From assembly GCF_006861825.1 (NCBI RefSeq), contig NZ_VDGI01000021.1, forward strand, positions 1 to 32,757: DNA of 32,757 nucleotides, given 5' to 3'. How positions within the stretch are numbered: position 1 is the stretch's first letter; every line of letters begins with the position of its first letter. The notes beneath the pieces are model-generated. The model saw nothing but the letters and a program-made list of their open reading frames with translations, was not told the origin of the DNA and did not search any database. Shown in pieces: positions 23,382-32,111 of this stretch. Made by a program: the position numbers and the translations under genes. This DNA is from Psychrobacillus vulpis. GTDB lineage: Bacteria > Bacillota > Bacilli > Bacillales_A > Planococcaceae.

Positions 23382-25814
23382 TTGTCCTTAGTTTTTGCAA
23401 TATTCACACCTGTAATTGCTGCGTTGTTGATTCCTTTATTGTATAAGAGAGTTTCTGCCATTCATACAGGTTGGTTTGTTCTACTTATCCCTGTTGCTCT
23501 TGTTTCTCTCTACGCAACCTACATACCTCCTATTATAGATGGAACGACGTATAAAGACGAGTTACCTTGGATTCCATCATTAGGACTATCATTTATCTCT
23601 TACTTAGATGGTTTAAGTTTACTTTTTTCACTTTTGATTACTGGTATTGGAGCTCTTGTTGTTCTGTACTCGATTTTTTATTTGGATAAGAAAAAAGAAA
23701 AACTAGGAAACTTCTATGTTTACTTATTATTGTTTATGAGTGCTATGCTTGGAGTCGTTCAATCTGATCATTTAATTAGCTTATATTTCTTTTGGGAGTT
23801 AACATCTATATCCTCTTTCCTTCTTATTGGATATTGGTATACGAAGGATCGCTCCCGTTTTGGTGCTTTAAAGTCCATGATGATCACCGTTTTTGGTGGA
23901 CTTATGATGCTCGGAGGGTTTGTAATACTTGGTATCCTTGGTGATACTTATTCGATACGTGAATTGATTGCACAAGCTCCTGATCTTGTAGACCATAAGT
24001 TTTTTGTTTGGGCGCTAGTTTTAGTGTTGCTAGGTGCATTTACGAAATCAGCACAGTTTCCATTTTATATTTGGTTACCAGATGCTATGGAAGCGCCTAC
24101 ACCGGTAAGTGCATATTTACACTCTGCAACGATGGTAAAAGCAGGTTTATACTTGGTTGCAAGATTCACACCTATATTTGCTCTTTCTGAAGTTTGGGTT
24201 TGGCTTGTTACCGGGATTGGTATTCTCACGTTATTATGGGGTTCATTTTTTGCTGTAAAACAGACTGATTTAAAAGCAATATTAGCTTTTTCTACTGTTA
24301 GTCAGCTTGGTTTAATCATGTCTTTATTAGGTATTGGTTCAATTGCGTATCATGTTACAGGTGATTTAGTAACTACCTTTACATTTGCAACTTTCGCAGC
24401 AATTTTCCATTTAATGAACCATGCAACCTTTAAAGGAAGCTTATTCATGATTGCGGGAATTGTCGATCATGAAACGGGTACGAGAGATATTCGAAAACTC
24501 GGTGGTCTTATGAGTTTAATGCCTATCAGCTTTACGATTGCTTTAATTGGAAGCTTATCGATGGCAGGTGTCCCACCTTTTAATGGATTTTTGAGTAAGG
24601 AAATGTTTTTAGATGCTGTTTTGAATTTAAAAAATTTTGACCTTCATGCATTGGATTCTTGGTGGATTTTATTCCCGATTATCGCATGGATTGCAAGTGT
24701 ATTTACATTTGTATACAGTTTGTATTTTGTATTTCACACATTCCGTGGAAAGCATAAACCAGAGCAATTACCGAAAGCTGCTCATGAAGCTCCAGTTGGG
24801 ATGCTTCTGTCACCAGGGATATTAGCTTCACTAGTAGTTATTATTTTCTTTGTTCCAAATTTTTTCGGTAATACATTTATTAAACCAGCTGTAGCAGCTA
24901 TTCAGCCGCTTGCATATCAAGTACCAGCAGATGTTGGATTCACGATTAAAGCATGGCATGGTTTTGACTCGTTAGCTATGTATATGACGCTTGGAGTATT
25001 CTTAGTTGGCTATTTATTGTTCAAAACGATCCCAAAATGGTCACCTATTTATAAAACATTTCCTACCAAACTTTCTTTAAATGGAATGTATGATGGATTA
25101 ATGAGACTTGGCGACAGTGGGGCTAATCGTTTTTCATCTATCTATATGACTGGTTCGATACGGTCCTATTTTGTATACATGTTTACCGCAATTATTGTAT
25201 TGCTAGGCGGTACAATGTGGATTAAAGACGCATTTGTAATTAGTTACGAAAACTTGGCACCAATCCGATTCTTTGAAATACTAATTTCCATCATATTAAT
25301 TGTTGGTACGATTACTATTCTAGTTACGAAGTCGAGACTAACTGCAATTATTGCACTTGGGGCAGTTGGATATACGGTAGCGCTGTTCTATATCCTCTTT
25401 AAAGCACCGGATCTAGCGCTAACACAATTGGTTATCGAGACAGTTTCTGTAGCATTGTTTTTAGGTGCATTTTACCATTTACCACAAATGAATAAGCATG
25501 AAAAAGGTAAAGAGGATAGAGGTTTCCGATTAGGTAATTTCCTCATTGCACTTGGAGTTGGTGTGATGGTGACACTGATCGCTATTTCTTCACATTCCCA
25601 AAAACTTATCCCATCTATCTCTGAGTATTATAAAGAAACAGTCTACTCTGAAGCTGGTGGAGGAAATATCGTAAACGTTATTTTAGTAGATTATCGTGGA
25701 TTCGATACATTATTTGAAATAAGTGTATTAACAATTGCTTCACTTGGTATCATCGGGATGATTACATTACGACTTGCAAAAAAGAAAGGAGATAGAAAAG
25801 TTGAAAACAAATGA
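23382..25814 (+). CDS. mrpA: Mrp Na+/H+ antiporter subunit A
   Basis: An 810-residue, roughly 20-span subunit, the largest of the Mrp complex and homologous to NuoL of complex I with a C-terminal MbhD/E-like extension. Key proton-path features are visible: the TM5 Glu in YFFWELTSISSFLLIGYW (about E140) and GAFTKSAQFPFYIWLPDAM with its conserved Lys. The C-terminal LFKAPDLALTQLVIETVSVALF is the MbhD-like signature. With B-G it exchanges Na+ for H+ at the cell membrane, supporting alkali and salt tolerance. TTG start with AAAGGAGG seven bases upstream. First gene of a seven-gene operon; its end overlaps mrpB by 14 bp. Confidence 0.97.
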   Translation: MSLVFAIFTPVIAALLIPLLYKRVSAIHTGWFVLLIPVALVSLYATYIPPIIDGTTYKDELPWIPSLGLSFISYLDGLSLLFSLLITGIGALVVLYSIFYLDKKKEKLGNFYVYLLLFMSAMLGVVQSDHLISLYFFWELTSISSFLLIGYWYTKDRSRFGALKSMMITVFGGLMMLGGFVILGILGDTYSIRELIAQAPDLVDHKFFVWALVLVLLGAFTKSAQFPFYIWLPDAMEAPTPVSAYLHSATMVKAGLYLVARFTPIFALSEVWVWLVTGIGILTLLWGSFFAVKQTDLKAILAFSTVSQLGLIMSLLGIGSIAYHVTGDLVTTFTFATFAAIFHLMNHATFKGSLFMIAGIVDHETGTRDIRKLGGLMSLMPISFTIALIGSLSMAGVPPFNGFLSKEMFLDAVLNLKNFDLHALDSWWILFPIIAWIASVFTFVYSLYFVFHTFRGKHKPEQLPKAAHEAPVGMLLSPGILASLVVIIFFVPNFFGNTFIKPAVAAIQPLAYQVPADVGFTIKAWHGFDSLAMYMTLGVFLVGYLLFKTIPKWSPIYKTFPTKLSLNGMYDGLMRLGDSGANRFSSIYMTGSIRSYFVYMFTAIIVLLGGTMWIKDAFVISYENLAPIRFFEILISIILIVGTITILVTKSRLTAIIALGAVGYTVALFYILFKAPDLALTQLVIETVSVALFLGAFYHLPQMNKHEKGKEDRGFRLGNFLIALGVGVMVTLIAISSHSQKLIPSISEYYKETVYSEAGGGNIVNVILVDYRGFDTLFEISVLTIASLGIIGMITLRLAKKKGDRKVENK

Positions 25815-26223
25815 TTTAATTATTCAAACGACAACAAAAGTAGTTTTTTACATCATCTTTCTATTCTCCATTCATATCTTTTTTGCAGGTCACTACACTC
25901 CTGGTGGGGGATTTGTCGGAGGTTTATTAATGTCTAGTGCTATTGTTTTATTACTACTAGCATTTGACTTAAAAACGGTACAAGCTATGTTACCAGTCAA
26001 CTACACTGTCGTAACAGCAATTGGATTATTAATCGCTCTTGCTACAGCATCTGGCTCTATTTTCTTTAATGTTCCATTTTTTACACATGCGTTTGATTAT
26101 TACAACTTACCTTTGTTAGGTAAAACTTCTATTCATACTGCTATGTTTTTTGATACAGGTGTTTACTTAGTAGTTGTTGGAGTAACAATGACCATTATTC
26201 AAATGATAGGAGGAGATGAGTAA
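25801..26223 (+). CDS. mrpB: Mrp Na+/H+ antiporter subunit B
   Basis: A 140-residue subunit with four membrane spans and the family signature FAGHYTPGGGFVGGLLMSSA at about 30-50. Part of the MrpA-G membrane complex, where it packs beside the C-terminal part of MrpA. I chose TTG 25801 because AAAGGAGATAG precedes it; the frame is open to 25774 inside mrpA but without a suitable site, and the TTG gives the family length. Its stop TAA shares a base with the mrpC ATG (TAATG). Confidence 0.94.
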   Translation: MKTNDLIIQTTTKVVFYIIFLFSIHIFFAGHYTPGGGFVGGLLMSSAIVLLLLAFDLKTVQAMLPVNYTVVTAIGLLIALATASGSIFFNVPFFTHAFDYYNLPLLGKTSIHTAMFFDTGVYLVVVGVTMTIIQMIGGDE

Positions 26224-26564
26224 TGGAAATATTAATGTCCATTTTAATCGGCTTTCTATTCATGGCAGCCATTTATCTAATTCTTTCTAGAAGTTTACTT
26301 CGAATCATCATTGGAACAGGATTATTAAGTCATGGAACGCATCTGTTACTAATAACAATGGGAGGCTTAGGCGGGAAAAACGCTCCAGTGTTATCCGAGG
26401 GAGTGACAGATTATGTAGATCCCCTTCCACAAGCATTAATATTAACTGCCATTGTAATTAGTTTTGGTGTCACAGCATTTTCTTTAGTACTTGCTTATCG
26501 TACATATAAAGAGCTTGGCACAGATAATATGAGTTTAATGAAAGGAACAGAAGACAATGATTAA
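26223..26564 (+). CDS. mrpC: Mrp Na+/H+ antiporter subunit C
   Basis: A 113-residue, three-span subunit homologous to NuoK. LLSRSLLRIIIGTGLLSHGTHL-type sequence (here SRSLLRIIIGTGLLSHGTHL) and the late motif DPLPQALILTAIVISFGVTA are hallmarks of MrpC/MnhC. AGGAGGAGATGAG precedes the ATG, and the coding sequence overlaps both neighbours (1 bp with mrpB, 8 bp with mrpD), indicating translational coupling. Confidence 0.95.
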   Translation: MEILMSILIGFLFMAAIYLILSRSLLRIIIGTGLLSHGTHLLLITMGGLGGKNAPVLSEGVTDYVDPLPQALILTAIVISFGVTAFSLVLAYRTYKELGTDNMSLMKGTEDND

Positions 26565-28044
26565 TTTATTATTATTTCCAGTCCTCATACCGTTCCTTTT
26601 TGCTACTATCTTGTTGTTTTTCCCTAAGAAAGTAAAGGCACAGCGTATAATGGTTACGATTGGACTCTTACTTTCACTTATATCAGCAATCATGCTGCTT
26701 ATAAAAGTAAAAACAGACGGTGTTCAAGCTATTACTTTAGGTAGTTGGGCTCCTCCTTTCGGAATCACAATGACTTCTGATATGATTTCAGCATTATTGG
26801 TTACTTCATCTATTATTATTTCTCTATTTGTTGTTTGGTATAGTTTCACCTCTATTGGAGAAGATCGTGAGAAAGCATTTTATTACCCAGCGATCCTATT
26901 CATGTTAACGGGTGTAAATGGTGCTTTTACAACGGGTGATATTTTCAATATGTTCGTTTTCTTTGAAGTATTATTAATGTCTTCCTATGTACTGATCGTA
27001 TTGGGCGGAGAAAAAGTTCAGTTAAGAGAATCTATTAAGTACATACTTGTGAATATCGTATCATCTTCCTTATTTGTTATTACAGTAGGTTACTTATATT
27101 CAGTTGTTGGAACACTTAATATGGCGGATATTTCAGTTAAACTAGCTACTATTGGACAATCTGGAATTGTTACAGTAATTGCTGTACTATTTCTCGTTGT
27201 ATTTGGTATTAAAGGAGCCATTTTCCCACTGTTCTTTTGGTTACCAGGGTCATATGCAGCTCCGCCCCTACCTGTACTTACACTTTTCGGAGCATTACTG
27301 ACAAAGGTAGGAGTATACGCGATTATGCGTACATATACTTTGTTCTTTACAACAGATGTTGGATTCACACATGAACTACTCATGATTCTCTCTATCATCA
27401 CTATCGTCGCAGGTTGTATTGGTGCACTAGCTTATTTCGATCTAAAACAAATCATTATTTACAATATTGTAATCGCTGTTGGTGTCATCCTGTTCGGTGC
27501 ATCTACTATGAATGAAAATGGAATGTTAGGTTCTGTATTTTATTTAATTCATGATATTCTAATTAAAGGTGCATTGTTCTTATTGATCGGGATTATTATT
27601 AAAATTACGGGCACTTCCGATTTGCGTAAAATGGGCGGGCTAATGAAACGTTATCCTGTTCTAGCATGGAGTTATTTAATTGCCGCATTTGGACTCGCTG
27701 GGATTCCTCCACTAAGTGGATTTGTAGGCAAGCTCCTTATTGTTCAAGGTGGATTTGAAGGAGAATATTTATGGCAAAGCATTTTCATTCTTGCTTCCAG
27801 CTTAATTGTTTTACTTTCTGCCATTCGTATATTCATCTATGCATTTTGGGGTGAAGAAAAAGGAGTAAAGGATATTAGTATAAAAACGTACCGTCATTTA
27901 TTAGCTCCAACCATTTGTTTAGTTATTGTAACGGTTTTATATGGAATTGGTTCGGAGTACTTAGTTCCATTTATGACGGATGCAGCAACCGTTTTACTTG
28001 ATCCTTCTGTTTACACAGATGCAGTATTTGGAGGGGTGAAATAA
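26557..28044 (+). CDS. mrpD: Mrp Na+/H+ antiporter subunit D
   Basis: A 495-residue, about 14-span subunit homologous to NuoM/NuoN of complex I. The conserved TM5 Glu is in MFVFFEVLLMSSYVLIV (about E137) and the proton-path Lys in VVFGIKGAIFPLFFWLPGSY. A second Lys lies in LFGALLTKVGVYAIMR. Together with MrpA it forms the proton-translocating core of the antiporter. Overlaps mrpC by 8 bp and mrpE by 1 bp. Confidence 0.96.
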   Translation: MINLLLFPVLIPFLFATILLFFPKKVKAQRIMVTIGLLLSLISAIMLLIKVKTDGVQAITLGSWAPPFGITMTSDMISALLVTSSIIISLFVVWYSFTSIGEDREKAFYYPAILFMLTGVNGAFTTGDIFNMFVFFEVLLMSSYVLIVLGGEKVQLRESIKYILVNIVSSSLFVITVGYLYSVVGTLNMADISVKLATIGQSGIVTVIAVLFLVVFGIKGAIFPLFFWLPGSYAAPPLPVLTLFGALLTKVGVYAIMRTYTLFFTTDVGFTHELLMILSIITIVAGCIGALAYFDLKQIIIYNIVIAVGVILFGASTMNENGMLGSVFYLIHDILIKGALFLLIGIIIKITGTSDLRKMGGLMKRYPVLAWSYLIAAFGLAGIPPLSGFVGKLLIVQGGFEGEYLWQSIFILASSLIVLLSAIRIFIYAFWGEEKGVKDISIKTYRHLLAPTICLVIVTVLYGIGSEYLVPFMTDAATVLLDPSVYTDAVFGGVK

Positions 28045-28523
28045 TGGCTTTTCAAATATTATTGAATGTATTTATTGCTATAACTTGGATGTTTTTATCT
28101 GTATCCTTTAAACCAACTACCTTTATCATCGGTTATATATTAGGTTTACTTATGCTACTTATGCTTAGAAAATCTTTTAGCTCCAGATTTTATTTGGATA
28201 GAATATGGGCAGTTATTAAATTAGCTTTCTTATTTTTAAAGGAACTCACATTATCCAACTTTTCTGTTTTAATGTTGATTATTAAACCGAAGATGCCGAT
28301 ACGCCCTGCTATTTTCGCAATGCCAACTGTGCTTGAGAAAGATTGGGAAATAACATTGTTATCGAATCTTATTACTTTAACTCCTGGGACAATAGTAATT
28401 GACGTCTCAGATGATAATAAAACTCTTTATATACACTCAATCGATTTCGATAACGTGGATGAAGCGATTAATTCGATAAAAGAAACGTTTGAAAAAGCAA
28501 TTTTGGAGGTGAGTAGGTCATGA
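28044..28523 (+). CDS. mrpE: Mrp Na+/H+ antiporter subunit E
   Basis: A 159-residue subunit with two or three N-terminal spans and a soluble C-terminal part. The segment TLLSNLITLTPGTIVIDVSDDNKTLYIHSID (seen as LLSNLITLTPGT and LYIHSIDFDN) is diagnostic of MrpE/MnhE. In studied systems MrpE is less strictly needed than A-D, yet is required for full activity. GGAGGGGTGAA precedes the ATG. Overlaps mrpD by 1 bp and mrpF by 4 bp (ATGA). Confidence 0.95.
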   Translation: MAFQILLNVFIAITWMFLSVSFKPTTFIIGYILGLLMLLMLRKSFSSRFYLDRIWAVIKLAFLFLKELTLSNFSVLMLIIKPKMPIRPAIFAMPTVLEKDWEITLLSNLITLTPGTIVIDVSDDNKTLYIHSIDFDNVDEAINSIKETFEKAILEVSRS

Positions 28524-28801
28524 CAACGTTTCTATGGGTAATAGTTGTATTAATTGGCGTATCCCTTTTAGGCTTCTTATATCGTCTTGTGAAGGGGCCT
28601 ACTACACCTGACCGAGTAATAGCATTAGATGCAATTGGGGTTGGCTTAATTGCATTAATTGGCTTAATTTCTATCCTATTCGATACAGGCTTCTTCTTAG
28701 AAGTAATACTTCTTTTAGCAGTCCTCTCTTTCATCGGAACTGTTGCGTTTTCTAAATTCACGGAGAAGGGAGAAATCATTCAACGTGACCGTAATAGCTA
28801 A
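28520..28801 (+). CDS. mrpF: Mrp Na+/H+ antiporter subunit F
   Basis: A 93-residue, three-span subunit. RLVKGPTTPDRVIALDAIGV at about 21-40 is the MrpF/MnhF signature, and LLAVLSFIGTVAFSKF is the third span. In B. subtilis MrpF also contributes to bile-salt (cholate) efflux, from published work as I recall. GGAGGTGAG lies about seven bases before the ATG, inside mrpE. Its end overlaps the likely start of mrpG. Confidence 0.95.
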   Translation: MTTFLWVIVVLIGVSLLGFLYRLVKGPTTPDRVIALDAIGVGLIALIGLISILFDTGFFLEVILLLAVLSFIGTVAFSKFTEKGEIIQRDRNS

Positions 28802-29144
28802 TATATTAATAATTGCTACAATCTCTTTTGGAACGATATTTATTTTAGTTACTGCCCTTGGATTGATTCGCCTACCGGATGCATATTCAAGAGCACATGC
28901 TGCGTCGAAAAGCGCAACGCTTGGTATCATGAGCATATTACTCGGTGTATTTTTTCATTTTTGGTTAAAAGAAGGTATTTTTAACTCCCGAATATTACTT
29001 GGAATTGTGTTTCTTTTCGTTACTGGACCAGTTGGAGGTCATATGATGGGAAGAGCAGCATATTTATCTGGTGTGAAGTTGTGGGATAAATCTGTACGAG
29101 ATGATCTTGCTGAAGTAGTGAAGAAAAAAAGGGAACAACAATAA
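28785..29144 (+). CDS. mrpG: Mrp Na+/H+ antiporter subunit G
   Basis: A 119-residue, three-span subunit with the conserved ALGLIRLPDAYSRAHAASKS and TGPVGGHMMGRAAYLSG motifs of MrpG/MnhG. I chose GTG 28785, which lies inside the end of mrpF and gives the usual length. AGAAGGGAG is 11-13 bases upstream, a little far but the only candidate. Earlier in-frame codons would add an atypical arginine-rich extension. Last gene of the operon; a strong terminator begins at its stop. Confidence 0.93.
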   Translation: MTVIANILIIATISFGTIFILVTALGLIRLPDAYSRAHAASKSATLGIMSILLGVFFHFWLKEGIFNSRILLGIVFLFVTGPVGGHMMGRAAYLSGVKLWDKSVRDDLAEVVKKKREQQ

Positions 29145-29195
29145 AAAGCTTTTGCAACCGCATAATTCTGCTGGTTGCATAAGCTTTTGTTTTTC
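29143..29195 (+). terminator. rho-independent terminator of the mrp operon
   Basis: AAAAGCTTTTGCAACC pairs with GGTTGCATAAGCTTTT (one mismatch) around a 13-nt loop, followed by GTTTTTC. It overlaps the mrpG stop. Read the other way, its A-rich flank may also serve the convergent gene ending at 29198. Confidence 0.85.
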
Positions 29196-29197
29196 TA

Positions 29198-29425
29198 TTA
29201 ATAACCTCCATAATAGTTTTGATAAGGATATGGCGGATAGTAATATGGATATGGTGGATAGTAATATGGATATGGCGGATAGGTTGGCTGTCTATAACCT
29301 CCATAACCTCCATAGCCACCTAGTGAAGAACCTAGAAGTCCCCCGACAAAGCTTCCTAGAAATGGACCTCCAAAGCCCCCAATAAAGGGACTCCTAAAAA
29401 AACCACCTCGATGAAATCTTCCCAT
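29198..29425 (-). CDS. small Gly/Pro/Tyr-rich repeat protein, unknown function
   Basis: A 75-residue low-complexity protein. It has a basic N-terminus (GRFHRGGFFRSPF), a Gly-rich hydrophobic middle (GGPFLGSFVGGLLGSSLGG) and a C-terminal tract with tandem YPPYPYY heptads ending YQNYYGGY. The heptads come from 21-bp DNA repeats at about 29222-29285. ATG 29425 was chosen because AAAGGAGG lies six bases before it; the frame is open upstream to 29467 without such a site. Composition is reminiscent of spore-coat or cell-surface proteins of Bacillales, but no family assignment is possible. It ends convergently with mrpG. Confidence 0.75.
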   Translation of the reverse strand: MGRFHRGGFFRSPFIGGFGGPFLGSFVGGLLGSSLGGYGGYGGYRQPTYPPYPYYYPPYPYYYPPYPYQNYYGGY

Positions 29426-29484
29426 GCTGTTCCTCCTTTCATCCCAGTGTATGCGACTTAGGAGCAACAGGCTGTGCGCTTTCC

Positions 29485-30990
29485 CTATTCTTCTTCCGCC
29501 ATTCTTTCTATCAGCGTTGCAAGTGTACGAACCATTACACCTGTTCCACCTTTAGGTCCAAAATCATGAGAGGACTTTGTATCAGATGTTCCAGCAATAT
29601 CTAAATGAATCCAAGGTGTATCCTCTACAAATTCTCCTACAAATCCTCCACCAAAGATCATATGACCATCACTTCCTGGCGAATTATTTAAATCAGCAAC
29701 ATCACTTTTACGAATTCGTTTTTTATCGTTTTCTGTTAACGGTAATCTCCATGTAAATTCTCCTGTTTCAAGAGATGATTCCATGAATGTTTCAAAAAAC
29801 TCTTCATTATTCGTAAGAGCACCAGTTTTATCATATCCGAGTGCTGTAATGACGCCTCCAGTTAAAGTAGCAACATCGACGATGAAATTTGCTCCTTGTT
29901 GCTTCGCATAAGTCACCGAGTCTGCTAATACTAAACGGCCTTCCGCATCAGTATTTAATATTTCTATTGTTTTACCACTCATTGATGTAATAACATCATC
30001 TGGTTTAAAGGCATTACCGGAAATCATATTATCAGTTGATGCGATAACAGCAAGGACGTTTTTATTAGGTCGAAGCTCACCGATAATTTTCATCGCGCCT
30101 AATACAGCTGCTGCTCCTCCCATATCACCTTTCATACCAACAATTCCAGTTTTTGGTTTAATCGAATACCCACCAGTATCAAACGTAATCCCTTTACCAA
30201 CAAGAGCCACTACATCTTCCCATTTATCAGTTGCTTGGTACTTTAATACAATTAATCTTGGTTCTTCAACAGATCCTTGGTTAACTGCAAGTAGAGCACC
30301 CATACCTAGCTCTTCTATTTCTTTCTTGCCTAATATTTCAGTTTCAAAATCATATGTACTTCCTAGTTCTCTAGCATATTCACCTAACTCTGTTGAAGTT
30401 AGAATATTTCCTGGCATATTTACTAGAGTTCTTGCTTCATTTACCGCTTCTGCATAAATAGAACCTACTTCAAAATAAGAAACAACCTCTTCTAAATCTT
30501 CCTCTGATAAAAGTTCAATTGCAGGTAAATAGTAATCAGGTAGATTCGATGAAGTTTTATATCCATCATATTTGTATGCACCCATGCCTAGCCCTTCTGC
30601 TGCCAAATAAGCTACATCAAAATCAGAAATCGACTCTGTTGTAAATGAAGGTATCCAAATAGATAATGATTCTGGCTTGCTCGCTAATAACTCTTTCCCT
30701 ACAAGACCAAAAATCTCTCTTACGTTATCTTGTGTTAATTGTTTACGATCACCAATTCCAACAAAAAGAATTCGTTTTAAGTCTCCTTTTCCACTAACAG
30801 GAATTGAACTAATCTTTTTTAAGTTAGATGAAATATCTCCACTTTTCACCCATTCCGTTATTTCGTTACCAAAATACCCTAAAAATTCATTCCACTTATT
30901 TGTATTTTCCACATGCTTCGAAACACCTACAACTAGGCTTTCTGATTGAATTTCTTCAAATAACACTGCATTTGTACTTATTATCATCAT
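29485..30990 (-). CDS. pepA: leucyl aminopeptidase (M17)
   Basis: A 501-residue cytosolic metallo-aminopeptidase that removes N-terminal residues from peptides. The C-terminal catalytic domain (about 190-500) has the two-metal site in GKGITFDTGGYSIKP, MKGDMGGAAAVLGAM and the family signature NTDAEGRLVLADSV. The N-terminal ~160 residues form the usual alpha/beta hexamerisation domain. It corresponds to B. subtilis YuiE. GTAGGAGGAAAA precedes two adjacent ATGs (30990 and 30987); either may be used. It diverges from yuiD, its neighbour also in B. subtilis. No clear terminator follows. Confidence 0.94.
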   Translation of the reverse strand: MMIISTNAVLFEEIQSESLVVGVSKHVENTNKWNEFLGYFGNEITEWVKSGDISSNLKKISSIPVSGKGDLKRILFVGIGDRKQLTQDNVREIFGLVGKELLASKPESLSIWIPSFTTESISDFDVAYLAAEGLGMGAYKYDGYKTSSNLPDYYLPAIELLSEEDLEEVVSYFEVGSIYAEAVNEARTLVNMPGNILTSTELGEYARELGSTYDFETEILGKKEIEELGMGALLAVNQGSVEEPRLIVLKYQATDKWEDVVALVGKGITFDTGGYSIKPKTGIVGMKGDMGGAAAVLGAMKIIGELRPNKNVLAVIASTDNMISGNAFKPDDVITSMSGKTIEILNTDAEGRLVLADSVTYAKQQGANFIVDVATLTGGVITALGYDKTGALTNNEEFFETFMESSLETGEFTWRLPLTENDKKRIRKSDVADLNNSPGSDGHMIFGGGFVGEFVEDTPWIHLDIAGTSDTKSSHDFGPKGGTGVMVRTLATLIERMAEEE

Positions 30991-31064
30991 TTTTCCTCCT
31001 ACTAATTCGGATACAATTTTATTATATAGGAAGAAGTCGTATTTTTCGAATAGTATGAATGTGT

Positions 31065-31070
31065 TATACT
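31065..31070 (+). promoter_or_regulatory. extended -10 element upstream of yuiD
   Basis: TATACT preceded by TGT forms an extended -10; no good -35 is visible. Transcription would begin near 31077. That leaves only about 5 bases before the first in-frame ATG (31082) but about 32 before the TTG at 31109, which supports the TTG start. Confidence 0.5.
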
Positions 31071-31108
31071 AGACTTACTTAATGTATTTAACGAAAGTTG
31101 GTGTCTAC

Positions 31109-31585
31109 TTGGCAATCCTCCAAAACACTCCATTAATGGCTGCACTTTTTTCTATTTTCTTTGCACAATTTGTAAAAATTCCAATACATTTTTTAATGAC
31201 CAAAAAGTTAGATTGGAAATTATTCACTTCTACTGGTGGAATGCCTAGCTCCCACTCTGCTGCCGTAACATCTCTTTGTACTGCAATTGCATTTGAAACT
31301 GGGCTAGATTCTCCACTCTTTGGAGTAGCAACTGTTTTTGCTGTAATCGTTATGTTTGACGCAACAGGCGTTCGCTTTCAAGCGGGACAACAAGCAATTA
31401 TTATCAATCAAATGAGGGCTGACTTTCAGATGTTCGTAGAGCAAACAAAGGGATGGGCTCATAAGAAAAACGAAGAAAAGATGAAAGAGTTAAAAACTTT
31501 ACTTGGTCATAAACCTATGGAAGTGTTCATGGGTGCGCTTACCGGAATTATAATATCTATCATTATTTACACAACAATCCTATAG
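31109..31585 (+). CDS. yuiD: DUF212 / divergent PAP2-family membrane protein (YuiD)
   Basis: A 158-residue membrane protein with the family core STGGMPSSHSAAVTSL and MFDATGVRFQAG, related to acid phosphatase/vanadium haloperoxidase (PAP2) signatures, plus hydrophobic segments at both ends. B. subtilis YuiD is unassigned; a lipid-phosphate phosphatase role is only a guess. TTG 31109 was chosen: AAAGTTGGTG resembles a ribosome site five bases upstream, the length equals YuiD, and the inferred transcript start disfavours ATG 31082. Single-gene unit ending in a strong terminator. Confidence 0.85.
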   Translation: MAILQNTPLMAALFSIFFAQFVKIPIHFLMTKKLDWKLFTSTGGMPSSHSAAVTSLCTAIAFETGLDSPLFGVATVFAVIVMFDATGVRFQAGQQAIIINQMRADFQMFVEQTKGWAHKKNEEKMKELKTLLGHKPMEVFMGALTGIIISIIIYTTIL

Positions 31586-31613
31586 AAAATGGCTGACTAA
31601 ATAAAGTCATTTT

Positions 31614-31653
31614 AGACTGAAGATAAACTCGATTTTATCTTCAGTCTTTTTTC
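31614..31653 (+). terminator. rho-independent terminator of yuiD
   Basis: AGACTGAAGATAAA (31614-31627) pairs perfectly with TTTATCTTCAGTCT (31634-31647), followed by TTTTTTCTT. The tail marks the edge of a segment duplicated 468 bp downstream. Confidence 0.9.
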
Positions 31654-31684
31654 TTATTAAATAGAATGAGGACTAATTGAGTTC

Positions 31685-32040
31685 GGAAAAAGCCACTCGC
31701 TTTCCGCGGACGAATCGCGAAGACTCCTCGCAACGCTGCGGTCACTGAAAAGGTGTCATTCAAATAAATTATCCATCAAATTAGTCCTAAGAGAATTTAG
31801 CGCTTTGGCATTCGCTTTCCGCGGGCGAGCGACGAGTCTCCTCCTACGCTTCGCTACGTGCGGGGTCTCGTCTGTCTCGCATTCCCGCAGGAGTCTCATG
31901 CGTCGCGCTAAATTCTTTTAAATGGAATACAGAAAATAGTTCCTATAAAAATAATAATTTTAATTTTTTCAGTGGCCTCGCGACGCTCGTGCGGTGTCTT
32001 GAACGCTCCGTTTTTCCGCAGGAGTCTCGCAGCTTTTTCC
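31685..32040. repeat. C-type GC-rich module split by a type-D element
   Basis: It starts GGAAAAAGCCACTCGCTTTCC and ends GAGTCTCGCAGCTTTTTCC, an inverted-repeat frame. It is interrupted by the element at 31738-31979. Removing 242+8 bp from 356 leaves 106 bp, matching the intact 108-bp copy at 32153-32260. No gene is supported here. Confidence 0.8.
31738..31979. mobile_element. type-D MITE-like element, inverted relative to 21383-21622
   Basis: 242 bp with ends GCGGTCACTGAAAAG and TTTTTTCAGTGGCCTC. It is flanked by GCAACGCT (31730-31737) and GCGACGCT (31980-31987), 7/8 identical, consistent with an 8-bp target duplication. It contains a 123-bp B module (31793-31915) with GAATTTAGCGC/GCGCTAAATTC ends, the reverse complement of those in the pbpD-yufK cluster. 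Confidence 0.8.
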
Positions 32041-32111
32041 TCTACTTATTGAATCAAGGAGTGCTATCCCAGATGTCTAAAACAACCAAAATGACGCGTC
32101 TAGTTAGTTAC

